Origin: Muribaculaceae bacterium
GTDB taxonomy: Bacteria > Bacteroidota > Bacteroidia > Bacteroidales > Muribaculaceae
Length of the DNA: 64,000 nucleotides
Direction: 5' to 3'
NCBI GenBank assembly: GCA_017557425.1
Contig: JAFYYU010000001.1
Coordinates: 1 to 64,000 of the forward strand
In this document: positions 1-8,329 of the stretch, piece after piece
Position numbering within the stretch: the first letter of the stretch is position 1
Layout: every line of letters starts with the position of its first letter
Translations under genes and position numbers: made by a program
Notes under the pieces: generated by a model
Databases searched by the model: none
What the model was told of the DNA's origin: nothing
What the model saw: the letters and a program-made list of their open reading frames with translations, nothing else

Positions 1-71
1 GGCTGCTCTTTATAGGCCCTCACACTGTGGCGGGCTTGAATGGCTTCTTGTAGTGTCATTGTCGATGTCAT
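1..71 (-). CDS. Nitroreductase family protein, N-terminal fragment
   Basis: Only the first 23 codons lie in the window and the gene runs off the left edge. Reading leftwards from the ATG at 71 gives MTSTMTLQEAIQARHSVRAY; the motif ARHSVRAYKEQP is the typical N-terminal FMN-phosphate-binding segment of nitroreductases (R-R/H-S-V-R). A second in-frame ATG at 59 is also possible. It is separate from the complete, exported nitroreductase at 2818-3435. The family makes FMN-dependent NAD(P)H oxidoreductases; the substrate cannot be told. Confidence 0.7.
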   Translation of the reverse strand, partial: MTSTMTLQEAIQARHSVRAYKEQ

Positions 72-140
72 TTTTATTTCACGTCTCAAAAATACTCATA
101 ATCCCCGATATGGCAAAATTGTGCTCGCTGACGCGAGCAG

Positions 141-161
141 TTTAGAGATTAGGGCTTAGAG
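141..161 (+). repeat. TTAG heptamer repeat, 3 units
   Basis: Three consecutive 7-mers: tttagag, attaggg, cttagag. Same design (TTAG core, period 7) as the arrays near 1917, 10446, 16082, 21620, 24220, 28971 and 37049. The shortest of the set, so weaker alone. Confidence 0.45.
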
Positions 162-320
162 GTTTCTGCCCTGCGAGGACTCATTTGATTCAAAAACACA
201 TCAAAATATATGGATCGTGCTGCGCACGAATAATTGAAACAAATCTAGAACAAATCAAGCTAATACTATTTAGTCCGTCATAAATCCAAGAGAAAGTGAG
301 CGCTTAGAGAAAATATTCGC

Positions 321-328
321 TACCTTTG
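321..328 (+). promoter_or_regulatory. Candidate -7 box for the gene at 384
   Basis: TACCTTTG matches the Bacteroidota -7 consensus TAnnTTTG. No clear TTTG lies 19-21 bp upstream, so the -33 element is weak. The predicted leader would be about 50 nt. Confidence 0.4.
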
Positions 329-383
329 CCACAGTAAAAAAGTGAATAAATTCCATTTTTGCCAGATATAATACTCAACCCTT

Positions 384-776
384 ATGAATAAGAAGAAATT
401 GTGGTTTGTCATCCTGATTGTATTGGGTATCATCGGAGGTTATCTTTGGATGAACGATACCCTCTATTCTAGCGGCAAAGACGTATCTCAACATCTGACC
501 ATAACGGCCGATATGGCCTATCAAGGAGTAAACAACTATTGCCATAGCGCTTATGACTGGAGCGTGGCAGAAGAGAATCCTTCCATGATGTCTTTAACGA
601 TGGGAGAAGAGACAGAAACGGAGTATCAAGTGATATTCCGAAGTTATACAGGCGCCATAGTAAATTTTTATGTCGATAAAACCACTGGCACCACAAGAAT
701 GGTTGAATATGTCCCAACGCTTGATGTCAAAAACGAAGCAGGAACCATCGACCTATTTGACTACATCGAGAAATAA
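384..776 (+). CDS. Small membrane-anchored protein of unknown function
   Basis: 130 residues. Lysine-rich N-terminus (MNKKK) is followed by one hydrophobic segment (about residues 6-23), which reads as a membrane anchor or uncleaved signal. The rest is a compact soluble domain with aromatic and acidic residues; no catalytic motif or family is recognised. A strong intrinsic terminator follows at 788-826, so it looks monocistronic. Two cysteines at most, no lipobox. Confidence 0.65.
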   Translation: MNKKKLWFVILIVLGIIGGYLWMNDTLYSSGKDVSQHLTITADMAYQGVNNYCHSAYDWSVAEENPSMMSLTMGEETETEYQVIFRSYTGAIVNFYVDKTTGTTRMVEYVPTLDVKNEAGTIDLFDYIEK

Positions 777-787
777 AATAATTAAAT

Positions 788-826
788 GACATCAAAAGAA
801 CCGTCCCTTTGATGTCTTTATTTTTC
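788..826 (+). terminator. Intrinsic terminator of the gene at 384
   Basis: Perfect 9-bp stem GACATCAAA (788-796) with TTTGATGTC (808-816), 11-nt loop, followed directly by the T-rich run TTTATTTTTC. It lies between two convergent genes. Confidence 0.85.
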
Positions 827-860
827 TAGAAAGATACTCTTGATTTCAAAGCCTTTTGTT

Positions 861-1913
861 TTAAAACAGTATCGCAAATCGGGAGAGATAGCGTTGGTAG
901 GCTTGCCAGGCGGGGTGGAGGGCGGTCGTGTCGTGGCCGGCATCGAAGAAGGTTGCTTGGCAGGTGGGCTTGAAGGGGGACCAGTTGCCGCAGATGATGC
1001 CGTCACGGGCGATGACGGGTTGGAAGATGCCGCTGTTGTTGTGGGCGCGGTGGGTGTGCTCGGGCGGGAGGACGATGTCGCGGCTCTTGTAGCCGATGAG
1101 GTATTCGTCGTAGGGCGGAATCAGGAGGTATTTGCCCTTGCGGAAACCTCGAGTGCGGCAATCATCCGTCAGGTAGAATTCCCTACCCTTCCATTTCACG
1201 GTGTGAATCCCGTTGCCCAACATGGCGATGCCCTTGCGGCAGTCGCTGATGTTCAGGCCCGACCACCAGACAAAATCCTCAAGCGTGGCGGGCTGATGGC
1301 TCTGGAAATACTTGCGGGTAAAGCACATCAGGGCCTCGTCTCGGTCTATCTTGCCTGAAGCTTTCACCTTGTTTGCAGTGAGCGCGTAGGTCGCTTTCAT
1401 GGGCAAGAGATCGCCGCTGCACAGGGTTCCCGACATTTCGGCCATGCGGATGTGGTAGGACAGCCGATGGTCATCCATGCGAATATCCCTCTCGGCCAAC
1501 GCCTGAACGAGGTCCTCTTTGGTCACGCTGCCCTTGTCGGCAGCCGTCCGGGCAAGGATGTCCCGAATGCTCATCAGTTCCTCGTCAGGAATACTAATTT
1601 TATTGCTGCTCATCCACCCCTTGGTGACAGCGATGGCTTTGGGGGCACACAGGCTGAGCCAAGTCCAGTAGTCATCGGCCGAGACCAGTTGCCAGGTGCC
1701 GCGCATCAGGTGCAGACGGATAATCCGCCCGCTGTCAAAGGCCTTCTTGAATGCCCGGGCCGACGGCTTGCGGGTGCGCATCTCCACCGCCCAGCGCATC
1801 ATGCGGTATTCCTGCGCCTGCATGGCGCCCATGTGGCTGACCACCTGGGCAGGGTCGCTGAACTGAGGCGCGACAAGCTGCTGGTTGAGAAGACGGATGG
1901 CTACGGGGTTCAT
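861..1913 (-). CDS. AlkZ-like winged-helix DNA glycosylase (HTH_42 family)
   Basis: 350 residues with the look of the HTH_42/AlkZ family (winged-helix DNA-binding domain-containing proteins), whose studied members remove alkylated bases or unhook interstrand crosslinks. The Q-x-Q motif that carries the catalytic glutamines in AlkZ is seen here as Q32-A-Q34 (MQAQEYRMMRWA). Downstream W/R-rich motifs (RGTWQLVSADDY, VWWSGL, PPYDEYLIGY) fit the family. It is the last gene of a minus-strand set starting at the nitroreductase at 3435, and is separated from the gene before it by a heptamer repeat. An AlkD-type glycosylase is transcribed divergently from the same promoter region. Whether it acts on crosslinks (AlkZ type) or simple lesions cannot be told. 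Confidence 0.8.
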   Translation of the reverse strand: MNPVAIRLLNQQLVAPQFSDPAQVVSHMGAMQAQEYRMMRWAVEMRTRKPSARAFKKAFDSGRIIRLHLMRGTWQLVSADDYWTWLSLCAPKAIAVTKGWMSSNKISIPDEELMSIRDILARTAADKGSVTKEDLVQALAERDIRMDDHRLSYHIRMAEMSGTLCSGDLLPMKATYALTANKVKASGKIDRDEALMCFTRKYFQSHQPATLEDFVWWSGLNISDCRKGIAMLGNGIHTVKWKGREFYLTDDCRTRGFRKGKYLLIPPYDEYLIGYKSRDIVLPPEHTHRAHNNSGIFQPVIARDGIICGNWSPFKPTCQATFFDAGHDTTALHPAWQAYQRYLSRFAILF

Positions 1914-1916
1914 GTG

Positions 1917-1958
1917 TTAGTTTCTAGTTTCTAGTCCCTAGTCCTTAGTTTTTAGTCG
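1917..1958 (+). repeat. TTAG heptamer repeat, 6 perfect-period units
   Basis: Six consecutive 7-mers: ttagttt, ctagttt, ctagtcc, ctagtcc, ttagttt, ttagtcg. It fills nearly the whole 49-bp gap between two minus-strand genes. Every 7-mer carries TAG; as 7 is not a multiple of 3, all three plus frames are stopped. Confidence 0.8.
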
Positions 1959-1962
1959 TTTT

Positions 1963-2445
1963 TCACCAGTAGCGGCCGACGCGTTGTTTGTAGTCGAGGT
2001 ATTCCTGGCCGAAGTCTTTTTCGAGGCGCTTTTCCTCGCTGCGGACCTGCAAAGTGAGCAGGATGACCTCGACGAGGAAGACGAGCAGCGGAAGGGCCGT
2101 CCATAGCCAAACGAGAACGCCTATGTCATAGAGGTAGATGCCCACGAGCATCGGGTTGCGGCACAGGCGGTACGGGCCCTCGGTCATCAGGCGACGGGTG
2201 CGGGGCGCTACTTCATGGTTATAGGCATCGAAGGGGTTACCCTTGCCGACAACACGTATATAGACGATACTGTAAATGCTGAGACCCAATCCACCGATGA
2301 TATACAGGGCAGCGACCATATAGCGGATGAGCGTGTCGGGCACATAGGGAAACGGCCGCCCCGACACCCACCACATGAGAGCCGGAATGCCGATGACAAA
2401 AATCAGCAGCCCCAAGAGATAACCGATGATATGCGATTTAAACAT
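1963..2445 (-). CDS. Isoprenylcysteine carboxyl methyltransferase-like membrane protein
   Basis: 160 residues with four hydrophobic segments (about 5-27, 42-65, 103-120, 122-138). The C-terminal half has the family signature: EGPYRLCRNPMLVG followed by EEKRLEKDFGQEYLDY and an aromatic end (VGRYW), as in ICMT/PEMT-type S-adenosylmethionine-dependent membrane methyltransferases, where the R-NP motif and the E-E-x-L helix build the SAM site. Bacterial members rarely have known substrates. It lies in the minus-strand set with nitroreductase and DUF4298. Confidence 0.8.
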   Translation of the reverse strand: MFKSHIIGYLLGLLIFVIGIPALMWWVSGRPFPYVPDTLIRYMVAALYIIGGLGLSIYSIVYIRVVGKGNPFDAYNHEVAPRTRRLMTEGPYRLCRNPMLVGIYLYDIGVLVWLWTALPLLVFLVEVILLTLQVRSEEKRLEKDFGQEYLDYKQRVGRYW

Positions 2446-2510
2446 TCTTTTGTTTTATTCTTTTGTTGGCCGTGACATAGTCACGGCACACTGAACCAGG
2501 AGGGAATGGA

Positions 2511-2810
2511 TTATTTACCGAATTTCCTTAAAAGGATTTTCAGTTCACGGCAGTCGGTGAGCAGGTTCCAGATGCCGTCCTCACTGAGCACACCGCGTTT
2601 CAGGTCTTTGGGTAAGAGTCCCATTTCGTCGTCGGCATAGTCTTGGCGCCATGCCTCGCTACCGTAATACTCGTCTAGCGCTGCAATGTCCTGCTGGGCC
2701 GTCTCATATTTGTCGAGGGCTGTGGCGAGGCGTTTCACGGCAGCCGTGGCACGGTCGAGGCGCCGCTCCATCTTGCGGATGCGGGCTATCTGTTCTTTAT
2801 TGTCACCCAT
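2511..2810 (-). CDS. DUF4298 domain-containing protein
   Basis: 99 residues, highly charged, mostly helical: a heptad-rich N-terminal half (about residues 5-45) that probably forms a coiled coil, then the conserved block DEYYGSEAWRQDYADDEMG and a helical C-terminus. This pattern matches DUF4298, small cytosolic proteins of unknown function. It starts 7 bp after the end of the nitroreductase gene and is probably cotranscribed with it. Confidence 0.75.
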   Translation of the reverse strand: MGDNKEQIARIRKMERRLDRATAAVKRLATALDKYETAQQDIAALDEYYGSEAWRQDYADDEMGLLPKDLKRGVLSEDGIWNLLTDCRELKILLRKFGK

Positions 2811-2817
2811 AATCGTG

Positions 2818-3435
2818 TTATTTGATGTATTTCACTTTAGACTCGTCACGCGGCTTGGCTTCGGGCTGCTCGTCAGGATAGCCGATAGCGATGATGTAGT
2901 TCAGCTTGTAGTCCTCAGGGATGTCGAGGCGGTCGATAAAGAACTTGCAGCGCTCATTCGACAGCAGGAAACGCACCGGCCCGCCCAGGCAGCATGTTCC
3001 CAGTCCCAACGACTGTGCCGCCAGCATCATGTTCTCGCCCAACAGACCGGCATCGAGTTCACCACCGCCCTTGGCGGGTGTACAGACGCAAATGAGGTTG
3101 GGAGCATTACGGAACATGTTCTTGAAGTTCGGATCTCGTTTTACCTGCTCGGGATTCTCCTGTATGAACACCTCGTTCACGTCGGCTATCAGCTGCTGGT
3201 CCTCGACCACACGGATGATCCACGGCTGGCGGTTCATGCCGCTAGGCGCATTGATGCCTGCACGAACCACCACCGCCAATTTCTCATGCTCGACAGGCTT
3301 ATCAAGATACTGCCGCACGGAACGCCGCGCCATGATGTTGTTGATCACTTCGTTCTCATACACACTCTGTGCCGACATCGTCAGCGAGGTAAGCACTGCC
3401 ATCAGGCCGGCAATAGCCAATATTCTCTTTTTCAT
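2818..3435 (-). CDS. Exported nitroreductase family protein
   Basis: 205 residues. An N-terminal signal peptide (MKKRILAIAGLMAVLTSLTMSAQ) is followed by the nitroreductase fold: ARRSVRQYLDKPV near residue 37 and NAPSGMNRQPW near residue 65 (FMN-binding motifs), AAQSLGLGTCCLG near residue 140, and a C-terminal IIAIGYPDEQPEAKPR. The signal is unusual for a flavoenzyme, but is common in Bacteroidales homologues. First gene of the minus-strand set, with a well-formed promoter 36 bp upstream. The substrate is unknown. Confidence 0.88.
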   Translation of the reverse strand: MKKRILAIAGLMAVLTSLTMSAQSVYENEVINNIMARRSVRQYLDKPVEHEKLAVVVRAGINAPSGMNRQPWIIRVVEDQQLIADVNEVFIQENPEQVKRDPNFKNMFRNAPNLICVCTPAKGGGELDAGLLGENMMLAAQSLGLGTCCLGGPVRFLLSNERCKFFIDRLDIPEDYKLNYIIAIGYPDEQPEAKPRDESKVKYIK

Positions 3436-3470
3436 TGCGGTAATAATGATGATTTCGATTAACTACGGAA

Positions 3471-3502
3471 CAAAGATAGTGCAAGTCGAGTGGAGAGCCA
3501 AA
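3471..3502 (-). promoter_or_regulatory. Promoter of the nitroreductase set
   Basis: On the minus strand: TTTG (3502-3499), 20-bp spacer, TATCTTTG (3478-3471), a full match to the Bacteroidota consensus. Its -33 element is the outer end of a 10-bp palindrome arm shared with the divergent promoter. Confidence 0.8.
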
Positions 3503-3522
3503 CAAAAACACATTTTTGTTTG
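3499..3522. repeat. Palindrome joining two divergent -33 elements
   Basis: Perfect inverted repeat, arms CAAACAAAAA (3499-3508) and TTTTTGTTTG (3513-3522), 4-bp centre. The outermost 4 bp of each arm is the -33 TTTG of each divergent promoter, both with 20-bp spacers. Confidence 0.85.
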
Positions 3523-3550
3523 GGCTATCCCGAGGCTTTCATTATCTTTG
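3519..3550 (+). promoter_or_regulatory. Promoter of the AlkD-like gene
   Basis: TTTG (3519-3522), 20-bp spacer, TATCTTTG (3543-3550). The ATG begins 8 nt after the box, so transcription probably starts at or next to the start codon. Confidence 0.8.
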
Positions 3551-3557
3551 CAGAATA

Positions 3558-4307
3558 ATGACTGCAAAGGAAATAATCAAGTACATGGAGTCGCTGCAGG
3601 ACGAGAAGCAGCGGCAGGTGTTGATGAGGTTCTTCAAGACGGGGCCAGGCGAGTATGGCCACGGCGACGAGTTCCTGGGGCTGAAGGTGCCGCAAACACG
3701 TGAAGTCGTCAAACTCGCAGCATGGGACACTCCTCTTGATGAGGTGCCCGAACTGCTGATGTCGCGGTGGCACGAGGTCAGACTGTGCGGACTGCTCATT
3801 CTGGTCGATCAGTTCAGCAAACAGGCCACCAAGCGGCTGGCCAATGACGAGAAAGCAATCGCAACCCGGGATGCCATCGTGTCGATGTACCTGCAATATG
3901 CCGAGCAGGCCAACAATTGGGACTTGGTGGACCTGTCAGCACCCAAGATTCTGGGCCATTGGCTCTTGCTGCCCACGCATCTGGGCGACAAGCAGCAGAT
4001 TCTTGACGGATTGGCGTCAAGCCCATGCCTGTGGAAGCAGCGGATGAGCATGGTGTGCACTTGGAAAACTTTGCAACAAGGCGACCCCTCGTGGTGCCTG
4101 CGCTATGCCGAGATGCACCTGCATCACCCGCACGACCTGATGCACAAGGCGGTGGGCTGGATGCTGCGTGAGATGGGCAAGCGTTGCAGCATGGACCTGC
4201 TGCAACAATTCCTGGAGCGCCATGCCCATGAGATGCCACGCACCGCCCTGCGTTACGCCATCGAAAAGATGTCTCCCGCCGAGCGCGAGCACTGGATGAG
4301 CCGTTAG
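3558..4307 (+). CDS. AlkD-like DNA alkylation repair protein
   Basis: 249 residues from the ATG at 3558; an upstream in-frame TTG at 3516 is rejected because it lies within the -33 region of the promoter. The protein is an all-helical HEAT-like repeat protein of the AlkD family: KTGPGEYGHGDEFLGLKVPQTR near the N-terminus, WHEVRLCGLLIL, NNWDLVDLSAPKILG (family W-D-x-V/L-D motif with the catalytic Asp), and HDLMHKAVGWMLREMGKR near residue 200. Studied members excise N3- and N7-alkylpurines. The spacing from the promoter predicts a leaderless mRNA. It reads towards the protease gene at 4355. Confidence 0.9.
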   Translation: MTAKEIIKYMESLQDEKQRQVLMRFFKTGPGEYGHGDEFLGLKVPQTREVVKLAAWDTPLDEVPELLMSRWHEVRLCGLLILVDQFSKQATKRLANDEKAIATRDAIVSMYLQYAEQANNWDLVDLSAPKILGHWLLLPTHLGDKQQILDGLASSPCLWKQRMSMVCTWKTLQQGDPSWCLRYAEMHLHHPHDLMHKAVGWMLREMGKRCSMDLLQQFLERHAHEMPRTALRYAIEKMSPAEREHWMSR

Positions 4308-4354
4308 GGGCAAACACCATTATTGATAAATACTAACCAAAAATATAAACCATC

Positions 4355-7300
4355 ATGAATATCAAGAAACTATTTGCCGGAATTGCCGCACTGCTGGCAG
4401 TCAGCGGCGCCACAGCACAAACCAACCCGTTGTGGATGCGCTTCAGCGCCATTTCACCCGATGGCCAGACCATCGCTTTTTCCTACAAGGGAGACCTGTT
4501 CACTGTGCCCGTCCAGGGTGGCACGGCCCATCAAGTGACCAGCAATGCCGCCTATGACGCTTACCCCGTGTGGAGCCCCAACGGGCAGCAAATCGCCTTT
4601 GCCTCGGCCCGCGAAGGGAGCCTGGACGTGTATATCGTCGGCAAGAACGGCGGCACGCCCACACGGCTGACCACCGACAGCGGCAACGAGACACCGCTTT
4701 GCTTCCTCAATGACGGCACGGTGCTCTTTGAAGCCACCGGCATGCCAACAGCCCAATCGATCCTGTTTGCCGACCGTTCGTTCCCGCAGGTTTATCAGGT
4801 GAGCACCAGCGGCGGCAGGGCTCGTCTGTTCTCGGCCTTGCCCATGCAGGACTTGAGCATCAATGCCAAGGGAGACATCCTGTACCATGACATCAAGGGC
4901 TATGAGGACCCCTTCCGCAAGCACCATACCAGTCCCATCACGCGTGACATCTGGCTCAACCGTGACGGCAAGTTCACCAAGCTCACCGACTTCAACGGCG
5001 AGGACCGCACCCCGCGCTGGAGTGCCGACGGCAACGCCTATTACTACCTGAGTGAGCAGGACGGCACATTCAACGTGTATAAGAGCACCATCGGCGGGAA
5101 GGCTGTGCAGCTTACCCACCACAAGGACAATCCCGTGCGTTTCCTCACGGTGGCTGAGAACGGCACGCTATGCTACGGCTACAACGGCGAAATATACACC
5201 CTGCGCGAGGGCGGCGAGCCTCAGCGTGTCAACATCACCATTGCTGCCGACTGCATCGAGAAGGAACTGGTAAGGGACATCAAGAAAAACGGCGCCACCG
5301 CCATCTGCGTGTCGCCTGGCGGCAAGGAAGTGGCCTTTGTGATGCATGGCGACGTGTATGTAACCTCAGTGGAGTACAACACCACCAAGCAAATCACCAA
5401 CACGCCCGAGCAGGAACGCACCATCGACTTCTCGCCCGACGGCCGCAGCATCGTCTATGACAGCGAGCGTGGCGGCATGTGGCAGATTTATCAGACCACC
5501 ATCAAGAACAAGGACGAAAAACTGTTTACCTATTCGACCGACCTGGTAGAGGAACAACTTACCAACACGGGCCACACCTCGCTGCAGCCCAAATACAGCC
5601 CCGACGGCAAGAGCGTGGCCTTCCTTGAAGACCGCGGCACACTGCGGGCCGTGGACGTGAAAACCAAGGCTGTGCGCACGCTGATGGACGGCAAGTACAT
5701 CTACTCCTACAGCGACGGCGACGTGTGGTATGAGTGGAGTCCCGACAGCCGGTGGCTACTCTCGTCCTACATCGGCACCGGCGGTTGGAACAGCCAGGAT
5801 GTCGCCCTGGTCAACGCCAGCGGCAACGGCGAAGTGCACGACCTGACCGAGAGCGGCTATAACGAGGGTAACGCCAAGTGGGTGCTGGGCGGCAAAGCCA
5901 TGATTTTCACCAGCGACCGCGCGGGCTATCGCAGCCACGGCAGCTGGGGCAGCGAGGACGACGTGTACATCATGTTCTTTGATCTGGACGCCTATGAGCA
6001 TTTCCGCATGACCAAGGAGGAGAAAGTGCTGCGTGAGGAGGCCGAGAAAGAGAAGAAAAAAGAGGCCGACAAGGAAAAGGCCGAAAAGCCTGCCAAGAAA
6101 AAAGACAACAAGAAGAAAAAAGGCGCCAGCGAGGAAAAACCCGCTGTGGAGCCCTTGCAGTTTGACCTGGAGAACTGCCGTGACCGCGTGGCGCGCCTGA
6201 CGGTGAATTCCTCCCGCCTGGGCGATGCTGTGCTCTCCAAGGGCGGTGACACGCTGTATTACCAGGCGGCCTTTGAGGGCGGCATGGACCTGTGGAAACA
6301 CGACCTGCGCGAGAACAAGACCGAAATCGTCCTCAAGGATGTGGGACGTGGACCGATGATGGCCGATAAGGACGGCAAAAACCTGTTCCTGTGCACCGGT
6401 AAGGGCATCAAGAAGATTGATCTGGCCAAGGGCAAACCCGAGGCCGTCAACTTCGAGGCCAACTTCAACTACCGCCCCCAGGAGGAGCGCGAATACATCT
6501 TCAACCACATCTGGCAACAGGTCAAGGACAAATTCTACGTCGAGGACATCCACGGCGTGGACTGGGAGGGCTACCGCGAGAACTACAAGCGTTTCCTGCC
6601 CTACATCAACAATAACTACGACTTCCGCGACATGCTGAGCGAGATGCTGGGCGAGCTGAACGGCTCCCACACCGGCGCCCGCTACAACCCCGAGGGTCCG
6701 AGCCTCAAAACGGCGGCCCTGGGCCTCTTCCTTGACAACAGTTACACGGGCAACGGCCTGCGCGTCGAGGAGGTCATCAAGCGCGGCCCGTTTGACGTGA
6801 AGAAGACGGGCGTCACGGCAGGATGCATCATCGAGAAAATCGACGGCAACGAGATTGGCTCCGACGCCGACTACAACTGGATGCTCGACGGTAAGGCGGG
6901 CAAGCCCATCCGCGTCACGGTGTACAATCCGGCGACCAAGAAACGCTTTGACGTCAACGTCAAGGCCATCAGCAAGGGCGAGCAGCAGGAACTGCTCTAC
7001 AGGCGCTGGGTAGACCGCAACCGCGCGTTGGTTGACAGCCTGTCGGGCGGTCAGCTGGCCTATGTCCACGTCAAGGAGATGAACAGCGAGAGTTTCCGCA
7101 CCGTCTATCGTGAACTGCTCAACGACAAGAACCGCAACCGCAAGGCCGTCATCGTCGATGAGCGCCACAACGGCGGCGGCTGGCTGCACGACGACCTGTG
7201 CACCCTGTTAGGCGGCAAGCAATACCAAAGTTTCGTGCCTCACGGCCAGTATGTGGGCGCTGACCCGTTCAACAAGTGGACCAAGCCCTCGTGCGTGCTC

Positions 7301-7597
7301 ATGTGCGAGGACGACTACAGCAACGGCCACGGCTTCCCCTTCGTCTATCGAGAGTTGGGCATCGGCAAACTCATCGGCACACCCGTGGCAGGCACGATGA
7401 CCGCCGTGTGGTGGGAGACGCTGATCGACCGTTCGCTGGTATTCGGCATCCCGCAAGTGGGCTGCCGCGACATGCGGGGCAACTACTGTGAGAACCAGCC
7501 GCTGTTGCCCGACATCGAGATCTATAACACCCCCGAAGACTACCTCACGGGCCATGACCGCCAGCTTGAGCGCGCCGTTCAGGAGATGCTCAAGTAG
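4355..7597 (+). CDS. Tricorn-like S41 family protease, exported
   Basis: 1080 residues. Signal peptide (about 1-21), an N-terminal WD40-like propeller with repeated SPDG/SPNG/SADG motifs (about 30-540), a central helical region, a PDZ domain (about 800-860: EVIKRGPFDVKKTGVTAGCII), then the S41 protease core. Candidate catalytic residues are the Ser-His pair in GELNGSHTG near residue 771 and the nucleophile S989 in EDDYSNGHG; NGGGWLHDD near 943 shapes the oxyanion site. This is the order seen in Tricorn, which degrades oligopeptides. Oddity: a lysine/glutamate-rich linker of about 45 residues (about 552-598) sits between the propellers and the C-terminal half. Probably periplasmic. Confidence 0.9.
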   Translation: MNIKKLFAGIAALLAVSGATAQTNPLWMRFSAISPDGQTIAFSYKGDLFTVPVQGGTAHQVTSNAAYDAYPVWSPNGQQIAFASAREGSLDVYIVGKNGGTPTRLTTDSGNETPLCFLNDGTVLFEATGMPTAQSILFADRSFPQVYQVSTSGGRARLFSALPMQDLSINAKGDILYHDIKGYEDPFRKHHTSPITRDIWLNRDGKFTKLTDFNGEDRTPRWSADGNAYYYLSEQDGTFNVYKSTIGGKAVQLTHHKDNPVRFLTVAENGTLCYGYNGEIYTLREGGEPQRVNITIAADCIEKELVRDIKKNGATAICVSPGGKEVAFVMHGDVYVTSVEYNTTKQITNTPEQERTIDFSPDGRSIVYDSERGGMWQIYQTTIKNKDEKLFTYSTDLVEEQLTNTGHTSLQPKYSPDGKSVAFLEDRGTLRAVDVKTKAVRTLMDGKYIYSYSDGDVWYEWSPDSRWLLSSYIGTGGWNSQDVALVNASGNGEVHDLTESGYNEGNAKWVLGGKAMIFTSDRAGYRSHGSWGSEDDVYIMFFDLDAYEHFRMTKEEKVLREEAEKEKKKEADKEKAEKPAKKKDNKKKKGASEEKPAVEPLQFDLENCRDRVARLTVNSSRLGDAVLSKGGDTLYYQAAFEGGMDLWKHDLRENKTEIVLKDVGRGPMMADKDGKNLFLCTGKGIKKIDLAKGKPEAVNFEANFNYRPQEEREYIFNHIWQQVKDKFYVEDIHGVDWEGYRENYKRFLPYINNNYDFRDMLSEMLGELNGSHTGARYNPEGPSLKTAALGLFLDNSYTGNGLRVEEVIKRGPFDVKKTGVTAGCIIEKIDGNEIGSDADYNWMLDGKAGKPIRVTVYNPATKKRFDVNVKAISKGEQQELLYRRWVDRNRALVDSLSGGQLAYVHVKEMNSESFRTVYRELLNDKNRNRKAVIVDERHNGGGWLHDDLCTLLGGKQYQSFVPHGQYVGADPFNKWTKPSCVLMCEDDYSNGHGFPFVYRELGIGKLIGTPVAGTMTAVWWETLIDRSLVFGIPQVGCRDMRGNYCENQPLLPDIEIYNTPEDYLTGHDRQLERAVQEMLK

Positions 7598-7642
7598 CAT
7601 GATATCCCTACCCTATTGTTATCAATAATGGTCCTTTGAATC

Positions 7643-8317
7643 ATGACAAAAACATCAACCATCAGGATATTGGCAGCCATCGGTTTTCTATGCTTCGGCA
7701 CCTTTTTCCATGTCCAGGCACAGAGTCTGGCACAACAGGGCACCTCGCTCGAGGATATCGTGCCAGCAGGGTGGCTGCACCACGAGGCAACGGGCGACTT
7801 GAACAAGGACGGCATCGCGGACCTCGTGGTGGTGGCGACACCTGACTTCCAGGAGAACCTCAAGACTCGCGACGATGGCTACGTCTATAACTTTAACCAG
7901 CCCGTGCTGGCCATCTACTTTGGGACACAGCAAGGCCAGCAGCGGCTGTGGAAGCAATATGGCAACGTCATTCCCGCCAATGAAAGCGAGAACTGCAGCC
8001 ACGAGGTCAGTCTGGAGATAACGAGCCGCGGCACCCTGCGCATCACTATCGGATTGTTCTGCAGTGCGGGCAGTTACGGCACCTCGACCGACACCTACAC
8101 CTACCGCTACCAGGACGGCGACTTCTTCCTCATCGGCATGGACCGGGAGGAGATGATGCGCAACACAGGAGAGTGTACTACCGTGAGCGAAAACTATCTG
8201 GCCTGGAAGCGGCAGGTGACGAAGAGCAATGCCTTTGACGACACCGCGCCCGACAACGAAAAGTGGAGCCGCCTGAAAAAGAGCCCCCTTGAGAAACTCG
8301 GGGCTAGAGAACTTTAA
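7643..8317 (+). CDS. Exported protein with FG-GAP-like calcium motif
   Basis: 224 residues. Signal peptide (cut after VQAQ, about residue 27), then a single VCBS/FG-GAP-like motif GDLNKDGIADLVVV near residue 52, where the D-x-N-x-D-G pattern would bind calcium. The remaining part has TYTYRYQDGDFFLIGMDRE, typical of a beta-sheet sensor-type domain in Bacteroidales exported proteins. Function unknown. It lies 45 bp after the protease gene and 12 bp before the next exported protein, so the three may be cotranscribed. Confidence 0.7.
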   Translation: MTKTSTIRILAAIGFLCFGTFFHVQAQSLAQQGTSLEDIVPAGWLHHEATGDLNKDGIADLVVVATPDFQENLKTRDDGYVYNFNQPVLAIYFGTQQGQQRLWKQYGNVIPANESENCSHEVSLEITSRGTLRITIGLFCSAGSYGTSTDTYTYRYQDGDFFLIGMDREEMMRNTGECTTVSENYLAWKRQVTKSNAFDDTAPDNEKWSRLKKSPLEKLGAREL

Positions 8318-8329
8318 TCAAGAGTAGTT

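Larger units (their letters stand above)
72..383. other. Gene-free stretch between divergent genes
   Basis: No credible ORF. It holds a short perfect hairpin at 122-139 (7-bp arms TGCTCGC and GCGAGCA), three heptamer repeats at 141-161, a 6-bp hairpin at 215-229 (TCGTGC and GCACGA), and a TACCTTTG -7 box at 321-328. It should contain the promoters of both the leftward nitroreductase and the rightward gene at 384. Confidence 0.6.

Noticed and set aside
3516-3557. Upstream TTG start for the AlkD-like gene
   Set aside because: The TTG overlaps the -33 element and the segment would be part of the promoter, not the message.
5756-7189. 477-codon open frame on the minus strand
   Set aside because: It lies fully inside the Tricorn-like protease gene on the other strand; it is a GC-rich coding shadow with long valine/leucine-rich runs and no family wording.
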